From Niastella sp. (GTDB lineage Bacteria > Bacteroidota > Bacteroidia > Chitinophagales > Chitinophagaceae): DNA of 64,000 nucleotides. Position numbers and translations under genes: made by a program. The stretch lies in the NCBI GenBank assembly GCA_016710595.1, contig JADJVM010000008.1, positions 1,364,001 through 1,428,000 on the forward strand, read 5' to 3'. The notes beneath the pieces are model-generated. The model was not told the origin of the DNA, did no database searches, and saw only the letters and a program-made list of their open reading frames with translations. This document shows, one piece after another, positions 1 through 9,228 of this stretch; position 1 is the stretch's first letter; each line of letters opens with the position of its first letter.

Positions 1-2
1 GT

Positions 3-737
3 TTTGGTATGTTTATAAAAGAGACTTTGCAAACCAGTAAAGATGGGCTTAGCTTAACTTTTTATTCTATTGTATTAACGGTAAGCCTGGGTATTTTACT
101 CACTCGCTTTTTAAAAGTAGATAAGCAATTGGGCCATCTTGTTACTTCGGGAACTTCTATTTGTGGTGGTAGTGCCATTGCAGCAATAGCGCCGGTGATA
201 AAAGCAAATAGTGAATCTATTAGCATTGCACTTGGTATTGTATTCTTGCTAAATTCAATTGCATTATTTATTTTTCCGGGTATTGGCCATCTTTTTCATT
301 TAAGTCAGCATCAATTTGGATTATGGGCAGCAATCGCCATACATGACACCAGTTCGGTAGTTGGCGCTGCGTTGGAATATGGTGAAGAAGCTTTGCGCAT
401 TGCAACTACCGTGAAGCTTTCAAGAACTTTATGGATCATCCCGCTTTCCATATTCTCTATGTTTTTATTTAGGACCAAAGGAGAAAAAATAAAAATCCCA
501 TATTTTATTGGACTATTTATAGTAGCTATTTTTATCAACAGCTATCATTTTTTACCTACAAATATTACGGGTGGAATTGTATTTATTTCAAAGAGGCTTT
601 TATTGCTTACCTTATTTTTAGTAGGCACCAGCATTTCCATTTCAGATTTAAAAGAAACAGGATTAAGACCAGTGTTACTGGCAGTTTTGTTATGGGTATT
701 TATAAGCGTATTTACATTGGTTTATATCATGCACTAA
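3..737 (+). CDS. YeiH/UPF0324-family membrane transporter, 5' end outside window
   Basis: This is the C-terminal part of a polytopic inner-membrane protein of the YeiH (UPF0324, putative sulfate exporter) family. The visible 244 codons contain about seven hydrophobic helices. They also hold two family-typical stretches: a small-residue segment reading GTSICGGSAIAAIAP near residue 50, and AIHDTSSVVGAAL near residue 110. The reading frame is open to the left edge and the family is usually 330-350 residues, so the ATG at position 9 is probably internal and the true start lies upstream. The substrate is unproven for the family. It converges on the next gene with a 23-bp gap and no clear terminator. 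Confidence 0.75.
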   Translation, partial: FGMFIKETLQTSKDGLSLTFYSIVLTVSLGILLTRFLKVDKQLGHLVTSGTSICGGSAIAAIAPVIKANSESISIALGIVFLLNSIALFIFPGIGHLFHLSQHQFGLWAAIAIHDTSSVVGAALEYGEEALRIATTVKLSRTLWIIPLSIFSMFLFRTKGEKIKIPYFIGLFIVAIFINSYHFLPTNITGGIVFISKRLLLLTLFLVGTSISISDLKETGLRPVLLAVLLWVFISVFTLVYIMH

Positions 738-760
738 TAAACTGCCTGTGTATTTTACGG

Positions 761-2476
761 TTAATAATCATACACCCGTCTTGCCATATTTACCCTTATG
801 CCGGCGCTTAACATGGTATTAGATGGCGATTTAATTCCCTGCACACTATAGGTTCGGTATTGAGCGGAAATATCAAAAAACAGGTTTTCTTTAAACTCAA
901 ATGTAGCTGAAGCCATTGCATTGATACACCGTGCTTTTACACCACCCCCTACAGAAAACTCTGAACCACTTCTGGTGGTATAAGGTTTAAATATATCACC
1001 TCCAAAATTACTATTCAAAGAATCTAGCCCTTTATCATAAGCAATCACAGTGGCATTCAGCATCCAACGAGGTGCCGGTTGATATCGAACCACAGCTATA
1101 AACTCTGTAAAGTTAGCGCCTAACGGATGTGCCAGGGGTTGGTTATAATGAGTATAATTTGCGGTTGTATCATAATGAGAGTAGGTGAATGGGCGCACCC
1201 TGTTACATTCTACCTGCAAGTCTAAATTTTTTATCATGAATGCATCAATATATTTTGCACCGGCTTGTATCCCAAATTTGTTAACCCAACTCTTTGGGGT
1301 TTTACGCAGTTCGTTAATCCTAAATTCATCGAGCAGGAATTGTCCATAAAACTGAAACTGTTTGGCCACATTGGCTTTAAAATCAAAACCTGCAATGGCA
1401 TTATCGGGGCTGCCCACGGTGCCCTCAATATGACGATAAAAAATGATGGGATTCAGGTATTGAAAATCAAAACGATTGCGCCGTCCAAAAACTACAGCTT
1501 CAAACAAACCCAGGTTAAGCCATTTGGTAACATTGATACTCAAATGATGCACGGCTGCATATTTACGATCCAGCAGGGTATCACTTTTTTTAGTGAACTG
1601 CGGCATGAGTTCCATATAAAGGTTCTGGTAATTAAACTTCCAAATACGAGTATTAATTTTTACAAACAGGTAACTATTTCCCACATCACTTAAAAACAGG
1701 CTGCGATATCCATTGCCTATAAAATTTTTATCGTATCCCATTTGAAAATCAATAAACTTGGCAGCATTAAAGGTAAAATAACCACGGGCATCAAAATAAT
1801 CGAACCCTCCCGATTTTTTAAATGGTTTATAGAACCCTACTCCCGGCACCGCACGGGTATTGTTTACCATACTTTGAAAATAGGAAGGGCCCCGCTCCTG
1901 GTTATCGGTAACCATTGTATAAAATCCTACTTTTTTAGAAATACTACCCCGCACGCTGATACCCCGGCTATTCAGAAAAACCAGGTTTCCATTATTTTGT
2001 TCTTTTGCAAAATTGAGTTGGAAAACAGGATTAATTGCGAGAAAAAAATTGGGTTGATCAACCTCATAAAAATTTGCCTTGCTTTTATAGAATGCCTTAA
2101 GAAAAGGGTGCTTGCTGGCAAAATCTTCTTTGGAACCGGTTACCCATTCACTATTGTTCATGAGTAAGGTCTTTAAATTATAGTCATCAATGGGATTTAG
2201 CCTCAGGTCAGTCCATTCTTTGTAATGATCTATATGGTTACTATCTACATATCCCATCCTGGCACTATCCAAAAATTCTGCTTCTTGTACTATAAAACGG
2301 CGATTATATGGTTTTAATGTAGAAAAATTAAGGTCAGTATTTTTTTGTTGCTTAATTTCAAGCCTGTCAATAAAATGATATTCTTCTGAGCCCAGGGGTA
2401 AATAAGTAGATTGTGTAAAGGCAATTATCGGTGTAATCAAAAGGAACGAGCAGGCCAGTTTTTTTATCATTCGCAT
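761..2476 (-). CDS. Wzi/RemB-like outer-membrane beta-barrel protein
   Basis: A predicted exported protein of 571 residues. It starts with a signal peptide (basic MRMIKK, then a hydrophobic run ending near residue 22). The rest is rich in alternating aromatic strands typical of outer-membrane barrels, such as FNYQNLYMELMPQF and FQFYGQFLLDEF, and it ends in a C-terminal aromatic residue (Tyr). The overall look matches the capsule-assembly Wzi family, which in gliding Bacteroidota includes RemB-like surface proteins. That assignment rests on pattern recognition. No capsule or gliding genes lie beside it. It is divergent from the dihydroorotase gene, with 41 bp between the two starts. Confidence 0.6.
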   Translation of the reverse strand: MRMIKKLACSFLLITPIIAFTQSTYLPLGSEEYHFIDRLEIKQQKNTDLNFSTLKPYNRRFIVQEAEFLDSARMGYVDSNHIDHYKEWTDLRLNPIDDYNLKTLLMNNSEWVTGSKEDFASKHPFLKAFYKSKANFYEVDQPNFFLAINPVFQLNFAKEQNNGNLVFLNSRGISVRGSISKKVGFYTMVTDNQERGPSYFQSMVNNTRAVPGVGFYKPFKKSGGFDYFDARGYFTFNAAKFIDFQMGYDKNFIGNGYRSLFLSDVGNSYLFVKINTRIWKFNYQNLYMELMPQFTKKSDTLLDRKYAAVHHLSINVTKWLNLGLFEAVVFGRRNRFDFQYLNPIIFYRHIEGTVGSPDNAIAGFDFKANVAKQFQFYGQFLLDEFRINELRKTPKSWVNKFGIQAGAKYIDAFMIKNLDLQVECNRVRPFTYSHYDTTANYTHYNQPLAHPLGANFTEFIAVVRYQPAPRWMLNATVIAYDKGLDSLNSNFGGDIFKPYTTRSGSEFSVGGGVKARCINAMASATFEFKENLFFDISAQYRTYSVQGIKSPSNTMLSAGIRVNMARRVYDY

Positions 2477-2517
2477 AAACTTAGTTTGGTAATATAAACA
2501 AATTAAAAAATCGTTAC

Positions 2518-3861
2518 ATGCAAAAATACCTTTTTAAAGATATATCTATTGTAAATGAAGGCAAAATAAAACAAGGGGATTTATTGGTATCTCAACATCG
2601 GATTGAAAAAATAGGCCCTTCCTTGTCAGTGAAAGAAGCAGTAAAGGAAATTAGGGGAAATGGACGCTATTTATTTCCCGGTACAATAGACGACCAGGTT
2701 CATTTCAGGGAACCAGGGCTTACCCATAAGGCCGATATATTTACGGAAAGTCGTGCTGCAGTAGCCGGGGGTGTTACCAGTTTTATGGAAATGCCCAATA
2801 CAATCCCCAATGCTCTAACACTACCATTACTCCAGGATAAATATAACAGGGCTGCTGAAGTATCAGTTGCTAACTATTCTTTTTATATGGGTGTAAGCAA
2901 TGATAATGCTGCAGAAGCATTAAAAGTTAATCAACATAAAAATGATATTTGCGGAATAAAAATTTTCTTAGGTAGCAGTACGGGCAATATGCTTGTAGAT
3001 AATTACAATACGCTCCATAAATTATTTAGTGAAAGTGAAATATTAATTGCAACACATTGCGAAGATGAGCACATCATTAAAAATAATTATGAACGCATAA
3101 AAAAGATAAGACCCGAATTACAAGCCCGGGACCATCCTCTTATAAGGGATGAAGAAGCCTGTTATGCATCATCGCTAATGGCAATACAATTAGCCCAAAG
3201 AAATAATACACGCTTACACATCTTACACATCAGTACCCAAAAAGAATTGGCGCTTTTCGGCAACCTGGCACCCCTTACTGAAAAAAGAATTACGGCAGAA
3301 GTGTGTGTACACCATCTTCATTTTACTGCTGATGATTATGAAAGACTGGGTTATAAAATTAAATGTAACCCCTCCATTAAAAGCCCGGAGAATAAAGAAG
3401 CTTTATGGAAAGCCTTACTCAACGATCAATTAGATGTAATTGCTACAGACCACGCCCCACACCTGTTAAGTGAAAAGCAACCCCCTTATGAAAAAGCAAA
3501 TGCCGGCTTGCCCCTGGTACAGCATCCATTATTATTGATGTTATATTATTATCAGCAACAAAAAATATCACTCACACAAATTGCACAAAAGATGAGCCAT
3601 GCCGTAGCTGATTGTTTTAATATTGCTGATAGGGGATATATCCGGGAAGGCTATTATGCCGATCTGGTATTGGTTGAACTGGATACGCCATATATCGTTT
3701 CGCCGGGTAATATTTTATATAAATGCGGGTGGAGCCCTTTTGAAAATTTTAAATTCCCGCATACTATAAGTGCAACATTTGTAAATGGGCAACCCGTTTA
3801 TGAAAATGGTAAGGTAAATGACTCTCATATTGGGAAAAGGCTCACTTTTAACCGGCAATAA
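2518..3861 (+). CDS. pyrC: Dihydroorotase (pyrimidine biosynthesis)
   Basis: Cytoplasmic amidohydrolase of 447 residues that interconverts N-carbamoyl-aspartate and dihydroorotate, the third step of de novo UMP synthesis. Visible active-site elements are the N-terminal metal motif DDQVHFREPG (residues 58-67), the carbamylated-lysine candidate K148 in GIKIFLG, H180 in ATHCEDE, H234/H237 in LHILHIS and D311 in ATDHAPH. The usual first histidine of the HxH metal pair is glutamine here (Q60). I recall QxH as common in Bacteroidota enzymes, so this alone does not argue for loss of activity. The following MutS-like gene begins 1 bp after the stop, which suggests cotranscription. Confidence 0.9.
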   Translation: MQKYLFKDISIVNEGKIKQGDLLVSQHRIEKIGPSLSVKEAVKEIRGNGRYLFPGTIDDQVHFREPGLTHKADIFTESRAAVAGGVTSFMEMPNTIPNALTLPLLQDKYNRAAEVSVANYSFYMGVSNDNAAEALKVNQHKNDICGIKIFLGSSTGNMLVDNYNTLHKLFSESEILIATHCEDEHIIKNNYERIKKIRPELQARDHPLIRDEEACYASSLMAIQLAQRNNTRLHILHISTQKELALFGNLAPLTEKRITAEVCVHHLHFTADDYERLGYKIKCNPSIKSPENKEALWKALLNDQLDVIATDHAPHLLSEKQPPYEKANAGLPLVQHPLLLMLYYYQQQKISLTQIAQKMSHAVADCFNIADRGYIREGYYADLVLVELDTPYIVSPGNILYKCGWSPFENFKFPHTISATFVNGQPVYENGKVNDSHIGKRLTFNRQ

Positions 3862-3862
3862 C

Positions 3863-5179
3863 ATGGAGATAGATAAAACTACCTTACAAGACCTGATGGT
3901 GATACAGCACGAAGATGAATTTTCAATCTTTGGAAAACTCAATGAAACTCTTACGGTTCGTGGTAGGGAGCAATTTCTTAAAAACCTGATGCACCCATTT
4001 TCTGATGCGGCATCAATCATTGAAGTACAACTAATTTTAAAACTCGTTTTACAAAAAAAATACGGCTGGACAAAACGCATTAGCAATGGTACCCTCATGG
4101 TAGTAGAACGGTTTTATGATGCCCAAATAAATACCATTCCCTCGCACCCCGGTAAAACGAGCGCTTATAGTTATAAAATTTTTTCGTCACAGGACTTTTC
4201 ATTGGTAAGGTATTCCATCAGCCATTGCCTTGATTTTTTACGTGGCATGCAACAGCTTTATGTTTTGTTATGGAATGAAGAGATTCCCCCGCTATTAAAA
4301 AAAATATTAAGTGAAGTTTCTCATTTGCTTTCTGCAGAACCTATTAAAGTTATAGAGAAATATAATAAAACATCTGAAATGCCCATTGGCAAGATGTTGC
4401 AATTTGCCCATTTTATTCGCTACCGGTATAAACATAATATGCATACTTTATTACAATTGTTTGCACACATAGATGCCTGGTATGGCATGGCAAAATCTGT
4501 AGAATTATATAAATTGGTTTTTCCTGAAATTATTGAATCTTCCGAACCACTTATAGAAGCTGATGGATTGTATCACCTGTTATTACCCAACCCGGTACCG
4601 TATTCCATAAAAATCAATAAGGAAAATAATTTTATATTTTTAACCGGTGCCAACATGGCCGGTAAAAGTACATTTATAAAAGCGGTAGGGGCCGCTGTTT
4701 TTCTGGCTCATTGCGGTATGGGTGTACCGGCAAAAAACATGCGGCTGAGTTCATTTGATGGCCTGCTTAGCAACATCAATATTGTAGATAATTTGGCAAA
4801 AGGAGAGAGCTATTTCTATAATGAAGTACAACGAATAAAGGCAACTGTAAACATGGTAAAAGATGGAAGGAAATGGTTGATTCTGATTGATGAACTTTTT
4901 AAAGGTACCAATGTGCAAGATGCTATGAAATGCAGTACAACTGTTATTGAGGGGCTCATCCGAATTAAAAATTCGGCATTTATTTTAAGTACCCATTTGT
5001 ATGAAATTGGCAATGCATTACGCCAATATCCCAATATCAGTTTTCAATATTTTGAAACAGAAATAAAAGATGATCAGCTTACCTTTAGTTATTTATTAAA
5101 AGAAGGTATTAGTAGCGACAGGCTGGGATATTATATCTTAAAAAAAGAAGGAGTGGTCCATCTGCTGGAAAATTTATAG
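3863..5179 (+). CDS. Short MutS-family ATPase lacking mismatch-recognition domain
   Basis: A 438-residue protein with a C-terminal MutS ATPase domain. It has a Walker A GANMAGKST near residue 258, a Walker B ending in LILIDELFKGTN, and STHLYEI near the end. The N-terminal ~230 residues resemble the MutS lever/core helices, and there is no room for the mismatch-binding and connector domains, so this is not classical MutS. Small MutS-like ATPases of this kind are common in Bacteroidota and their role is not settled. I place the start at ATG 3863, just after the pyrC stop. An upstream start at 3818 would add 15 residues lying inside pyrC. Confidence 0.8.
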   Translation: MEIDKTTLQDLMVIQHEDEFSIFGKLNETLTVRGREQFLKNLMHPFSDAASIIEVQLILKLVLQKKYGWTKRISNGTLMVVERFYDAQINTIPSHPGKTSAYSYKIFSSQDFSLVRYSISHCLDFLRGMQQLYVLLWNEEIPPLLKKILSEVSHLLSAEPIKVIEKYNKTSEMPIGKMLQFAHFIRYRYKHNMHTLLQLFAHIDAWYGMAKSVELYKLVFPEIIESSEPLIEADGLYHLLLPNPVPYSIKINKENNFIFLTGANMAGKSTFIKAVGAAVFLAHCGMGVPAKNMRLSSFDGLLSNINIVDNLAKGESYFYNEVQRIKATVNMVKDGRKWLILIDELFKGTNVQDAMKCSTTVIEGLIRIKNSAFILSTHLYEIGNALRQYPNISFQYFETEIKDDQLTFSYLLKEGISSDRLGYYILKKEGVVHLLENL

Positions 5180-5218
5180 TTTCCTGAAGATAGGCCACCC
5201 CCTCATTAAAAAATATTT

Positions 5219-7390
5219 TTACCTGGCCCCCGGCGGGCAATTTTTACGTAAAAAATTGGTATATAATGTTTGTAAATGCAAAAAAGTGCCCTGACCTTCG
5301 CTAATGCTATGGGTGCGGTTCGGATAAGCCATAAACTCAAATTGTTTATTATATTTTATTAATTCATTAAGCAAAAGTTCAGCATTGCTATAATGTACAT
5401 TGTCGTCCCCTGTGCCATGTATGTACAGCAATTTCCCTTTAAGCCCCTGCACATGCGAAATAGGCGAACCATTAATAAAATCTTGTTTATTTTCTTGTGG
5501 CAATCCCATATATCTTTCCTGGTAAATATTATCGTAAAAAAGTTGATTGGTTACCGCAGCGATGGCGATACCCGTTTGAAAAATTTCAGGATAATTAAAT
5601 AAAAGGTTAAGCGTAGAGCTACCACCACCACTCCATCCCCAAACGGCTACCCGGTCTTTATCCATATAGGGTCTCTCCAATATTTTTTTAGCACCCAATG
5701 CCATATCCCGGATATTGATTAAACCAATTTTTTTATAAATAGATTTGCGCCAGCCTGCTCCTTTTAAGGAAGGGGTGCCCCGGTTATCAATTCCCACCTG
5801 GATGTATCCATCCCGGCTCATATCCCCACCATATAAAAAATTAAAATGTGCGCCGTAACTGTCATTTACAACAGAAGCTGCAGGTTCACCATATACATAA
5901 AATACTACCGGGTATTTTTTAGTAGCATCAAAATCTTTGGGTTTATTGATCCAGGCATCCAATACAATATTATCATCCGTGGTTACCTGTAAGTATTCAA
6001 TATTAATATCAGGGTTTAATTTTATTTTTTTAGCAATGTTATTTGTATTATTTAAGGGTTTACCATCCGGTAGGCTCACAAATTCTGAAACAGGAGCCGT
6101 ATTATGATTGCTAAACCGATGCCTGGCTATATGGCCATTGGGAGAGATTGTATAATCATGCATTCCTTCTTGCGTTGCAGCACTCACTAATTCAGGATTG
6201 TCTTTAGGATTATTTATTTTTACCCGGTAAAGATAAAGTTGTGTTGCATTGGTGGGCGAAGCACTAAAGTAAACATAGTTATTAGCTTCGTCAATGGCTA
6301 ATAGGTCTTGTATATCATACTGGCCTTTTGTAAGTAAACTGACATCTTTACCATCCCGGCTAATTTTATAAATATGCCGCCAGCCATCTTTTTCACTTAT
6401 CCATAAAAAATCCTGGCCTTTGTTTATCCAGTTCCATCCAACGGGATTGTCAGTATTCATATCAACCCATGCATTGTCATTTTCGGCCCAAAAAGTATAA
6501 CTGTTCCCATCTTCGGGATTGGCATAAATCAAACGGCTTTCCTGTTGTTTGCGATCAAGTTGCTGAATTATCAATTGGTTGTTTCCATTCCATTCCATCC
6601 GGGTAAGATAATGCTCACTGGGGTCACCATCAATCTTCATCCATTTTATTACACCCCCATTGGCAGCCAACACACCAATACGTGCAGGTGATGGTTTCTC
6701 TCCCACTTTGGGATATTCTACTGGTATGGGCCGGCTATAATTTGAATCTGTGGTATTTAGCATATAGTAATCTTTTGTTTGTGTAGCATCTACCTGCCAA
6801 AAAGCAATAGCCCTGCTATCGGGGCTCCACCTAAAGCCATCCCGACATCCAAATTCTTCTTCATATACCCAATCAAATGTACCATTGATCATTTTATGAG
6901 TACCGTCCATCGTCATTTTACGTACAATATTACCAGCCAGGTCCTCAATATAAATATTATGGCCACTTACATAAGCCACCAACTTACCATTGGGCGAAAA
7001 TTTAGCAAACATCAGCGATTGAGCCGGCAATCCCTTGCCCAATTGCACTAATTTATTGTCTTGTACATTCAACACCCAATAATCGCCACGGGTATTGTAC
7101 CGCCATACTTTAGCAGTATTTGCAAATAATAATATCTTTTGGTTATCATTACTTACATCAAAACTCTGCACTTTTAAACTTTTTGATAAACCAGCTGGTG
7201 TAAGCTGTTGGGCACTTATCCAAACGGTTTCATTATCGTTCCGGGGATCCACTTTTACAATTCCCCCTTCTTTGAATTTGAAATAATTATTTCCATCGGG
7301 GGTCCAGTTAATTTTACTGAACTGTGCATTTGCAAAATTTACAAGGCATACACAGGTTAATACGAAAAGAACATATTTTATTTTTACCAT
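5219..7390 (-). CDS. Dipeptidyl peptidase IV-type S9 serine peptidase
   Basis: An exported 723-residue S9B peptidase that removes N-terminal dipeptides, typically X-Pro. From the ATG at 7390 it has a signal peptide ending at ANAQ near residue 23. An N-terminal beta-propeller follows, carrying the DPP IV double-glutamate motif DWVYEEE near residue 175, then an alpha/beta-hydrolase domain. The catalytic triad is visible: S587 in GWSGGG, the aspartate in GTGDDNVH (~662) and H694 in NRTHSI. An upstream in-frame start at 7426 would place 12 extra residues before the signal peptide and is less likely. It probably works in the periplasm or outer membrane in peptide feeding, together with the peptide transporters further along. 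Confidence 0.9.
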   Translation of the reverse strand: MVKIKYVLFVLTCVCLVNFANAQFSKINWTPDGNNYFKFKEGGIVKVDPRNDNETVWISAQQLTPAGLSKSLKVQSFDVSNDNQKILLFANTAKVWRYNTRGDYWVLNVQDNKLVQLGKGLPAQSLMFAKFSPNGKLVAYVSGHNIYIEDLAGNIVRKMTMDGTHKMINGTFDWVYEEEFGCRDGFRWSPDSRAIAFWQVDATQTKDYYMLNTTDSNYSRPIPVEYPKVGEKPSPARIGVLAANGGVIKWMKIDGDPSEHYLTRMEWNGNNQLIIQQLDRKQQESRLIYANPEDGNSYTFWAENDNAWVDMNTDNPVGWNWINKGQDFLWISEKDGWRHIYKISRDGKDVSLLTKGQYDIQDLLAIDEANNYVYFSASPTNATQLYLYRVKINNPKDNPELVSAATQEGMHDYTISPNGHIARHRFSNHNTAPVSEFVSLPDGKPLNNTNNIAKKIKLNPDINIEYLQVTTDDNIVLDAWINKPKDFDATKKYPVVFYVYGEPAASVVNDSYGAHFNFLYGGDMSRDGYIQVGIDNRGTPSLKGAGWRKSIYKKIGLINIRDMALGAKKILERPYMDKDRVAVWGWSGGGSSTLNLLFNYPEIFQTGIAIAAVTNQLFYDNIYQERYMGLPQENKQDFINGSPISHVQGLKGKLLYIHGTGDDNVHYSNAELLLNELIKYNKQFEFMAYPNRTHSISEGQGTFLHLQTLYTNFLRKNCPPGAR

Positions 7391-7461
7391 AACTTTTATT
7401 TGATGCTTAAAAATAAGGAAATACAAACAGATGGGTTTACCATTGATGTAAAAAAGAAAAC

Positions 7462-7469
7462 TACTTTTG
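7462..7469 (+). promoter_or_regulatory. Candidate -7 box (TAnnTTTG) for the hslR-like gene
   Basis: TACTTTTG matches the Bacteroidota -7 consensus TAnnTTTG, with a TTG at 7443-7445 as a possible -33 element. The spacing of 16 bp is a little short. Only four bases separate the box from the ATG at 7474, so the transcript would start at or next to the start codon and be essentially leaderless. Confidence 0.4.
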
Positions 7470-7473
7470 CAAT

Positions 7474-7860
7474 ATGGAGAAAGAAAAACTGAGGCTGGAT
7501 AAATATCTTTGGTGCATCAGGCTATTTAAAACCAGGAGCCAGGCTGCAGAAGCATGTGCTAAAGGAAAAGTAAAATATAATGAAAAAGCAGCAAAAGCAG
7601 GTAAAACCGTAATGCTGCAAGATGTGTATGAAGTAAAAACAGAAGCAAAGAAATGGTTAATTCAAGTAACAGGTTTATTGCATAACCGGGTTGCCCATAG
7701 TGAAGCAATACAGAATTATATTGACATCACCCCGGCAGAAGAGATAGAAAGGATCAAGTTTCAGGCGACGGCTTTTCATACCGGTAAACGCATGAGTAAG
7801 ATTGGCCGGCCAACAAAAAAACAACAAAGAGACCTGGATGATTTTTTGAATATTCCTTAA
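7474..7860 (+). CDS. hslR: S4-domain RNA-binding protein, Hsp15-like
   Basis: A basic 128-residue protein opening with an S4 RNA-binding domain (residues ~7-65: LRLDKYLWCIRLFKTRSQA, then GKVKYN). Hsp15/HslR-type proteins bind stalled 50S subunits carrying nascent chains and help recycle them. The tail (HTGKRMSKIGRPTKKQQRD) is lysine/arginine-rich, as is usual for the family. Length agrees with E. coli HslR (133). It lies directly upstream of trmD with a 17-bp gap, so the pair may be cotranscribed. The TAnnTTTG box immediately before its ATG suggests a leaderless mRNA. Confidence 0.8.
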   Translation: MEKEKLRLDKYLWCIRLFKTRSQAAEACAKGKVKYNEKAAKAGKTVMLQDVYEVKTEAKKWLIQVTGLLHNRVAHSEAIQNYIDITPAEEIERIKFQATAFHTGKRMSKIGRPTKKQQRDLDDFLNIP

Positions 7861-7877
7861 ATTTTAAAAAACAAAAT

Positions 7878-8561
7878 GTGCAAATAGATATTATTACCGT
7901 TTTGCCCGATTTATTGGTTTCCCCTTTTTCTCACTCTATCATTAAAAGAGCGAAAGACAAAGGGCTACTTTCCATAAACCTGGTAAACCTGAGAGATTAT
8001 ACTCCTTACGCAAGGGCACAGATAGATGATTATTCATTTGGTGGAGGCGCCGGTATGGTACTGATGGCAGAACCTTTAGTGAACGCCATTGAAAGCCTGC
8101 AAAAAAAAATTACTTACGATGATATTATTTATTTAACGCCAGATGGAAAAACACTGAACCAGCAAGTAGCCAATAACTTATCATTAAAGAAAAATTTATT
8201 AATGATTTGCGGACATTATAAAGGAATAGACCAACGGGTTAGGGATCATTTTGTTACCTGTGAAATTTCAATTGGTGATTACGTATTGAGTGGTGGTGAA
8301 CTTGCTGCCGCTGTTCTTACAGATGCTATCGGAAGGCTATTGCCCGGCGTTTTGAATGATGAAAGTTCGGCATTAACAGATTCATTCCAGGATCATTTAT
8401 TAGCGCCTCCGGTTTACACCCGGCCCGAAAATTTTAGAGGATGGAAGGTCCCACCTGTTTTATTGAGTGGAAACCATAAACTAATAGAAGATTGGAGGGA
8501 GGAGCAATCTGTACAAAGAACACAACAGCTAAGGCCAGATTTATTAAAAAATAAACCTTGA
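7878..8561 (+). CDS. trmD: tRNA (guanine37-N1)-methyltransferase
   Basis: A SPOUT-fold enzyme of 227 residues that methylates G37 of tRNAs reading CNN codons, preventing +1 frameshifting. The family start IDIITVLPDL is present, as are FGGGAGMV near residue 55 and the trefoil-knot cofactor segments CGHYKGIDQRV (~113) and EISIGDYVLSGGE (~130). The DSFQ that supplies the catalytic aspartate follows near residue 169. The only in-frame start is GTG 7878. The overlapping ATG at 7876 is in another frame and hits a stop after three codons. The stop lies 2 bp from that of the converging response-regulator gene. Confidence 0.95.
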   Translation: MQIDIITVLPDLLVSPFSHSIIKRAKDKGLLSINLVNLRDYTPYARAQIDDYSFGGGAGMVLMAEPLVNAIESLQKKITYDDIIYLTPDGKTLNQQVANNLSLKKNLLMICGHYKGIDQRVRDHFVTCEISIGDYVLSGGELAAAVLTDAIGRLLPGVLNDESSALTDSFQDHLLAPPVYTRPENFRGWKVPPVLLSGNHKLIEDWREEQSVQRTQQLRPDLLKNKP

Positions 8562-8563
8562 AT

Positions 8564-9220
8564 TTATAATTCCACAATACCATGCTTTACTGCATACAAT
8601 GCCAGCCCTACCCGGCTTTTTACATTCAATTTTGCAAATAAATTATTTCGGTAATGATCTACAGTTTTAGGGCTTAAGCACATGTGAACAGCAATATCAG
8701 CATAGGTAAGATCAGTACAACAGAAGCTTAACATCATTGTTTCTTTTTCATTAAGGTCTATTTCCTCATAAGCAGAATCGTTTACGGCAACACTGTGTAC
8801 CAGCCTTCCCGTAATAAAATCGGTATAATAGAAACCCTTGCTGCTAATGGCAATCAGGGCATCTCTCAGTTCTTCGGGTTCTACATCTTTGGTGAGGTAA
8901 CCTTTTATACCCAACTTCAGCATCTTAATAACAGTTTCTTCCTTTTCTACCATGGATACCACGAGCACTTTAACTTGAGGATAGTTTTTTTTAAGCCATT
9001 TTACCGATTCAAAACCATCCATTTTTGGCATATGAATGTCCATAAGGATAATATCGGGTAAATTTTCCGGATTTAGTTTTTGCTGAAGGTCAATTCCATT
9101 ATCGGCTTCAAATAATATACGGGTACCCAGATCGGTCATTTCAATAAGGCTGATGAGGCCTTTTCTGAATAGATTATGATCATCTACCAGTGCAAGAGAT
9201 ATGGTATTCCCGGTAAGCAT
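8564..9220 (-). CDS. NarL/FixJ-type response regulator
   Basis: A 218-residue two-component regulator. The receiver domain (residues ~8-125) shows the acidic pair VDDHNLFRKGL, the phospho-acceptor aspartate in DIILMDIHMPKMDG and the conserved lysine in YLTKDVEPEE. The C-terminal LuxR/GerE helix-turn-helix (~150-212) contains LTYADIAVHMCLSPKTVDHYRNN followed by KLNVKSR. It lies 8 bp downstream of a histidine kinase gene and is very probably its cognate partner. Target genes are unknown. A CG-rich inverted element upstream of the nearby lipoprotein gene is one place to look. Confidence 0.9.
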   Translation of the reverse strand: MLTGNTISLALVDDHNLFRKGLISLIEMTDLGTRILFEADNGIDLQQKLNPENLPDIILMDIHMPKMDGFESVKWLKKNYPQVKVLVVSMVEKEETVIKMLKLGIKGYLTKDVEPEELRDALIAISSKGFYYTDFITGRLVHSVAVNDSAYEEIDLNEKETMMLSFCCTDLTYADIAVHMCLSPKTVDHYRNNLFAKLNVKSRVGLALYAVKHGIVEL

Positions 9221-9228
9221 ATTTGGTC

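Noticed and set aside
7390..7426. Upstream start for the DPP IV-type peptidase
   Set aside because: It would place 12 residues before a well-formed signal peptide, so ATG 7390 is preferred.
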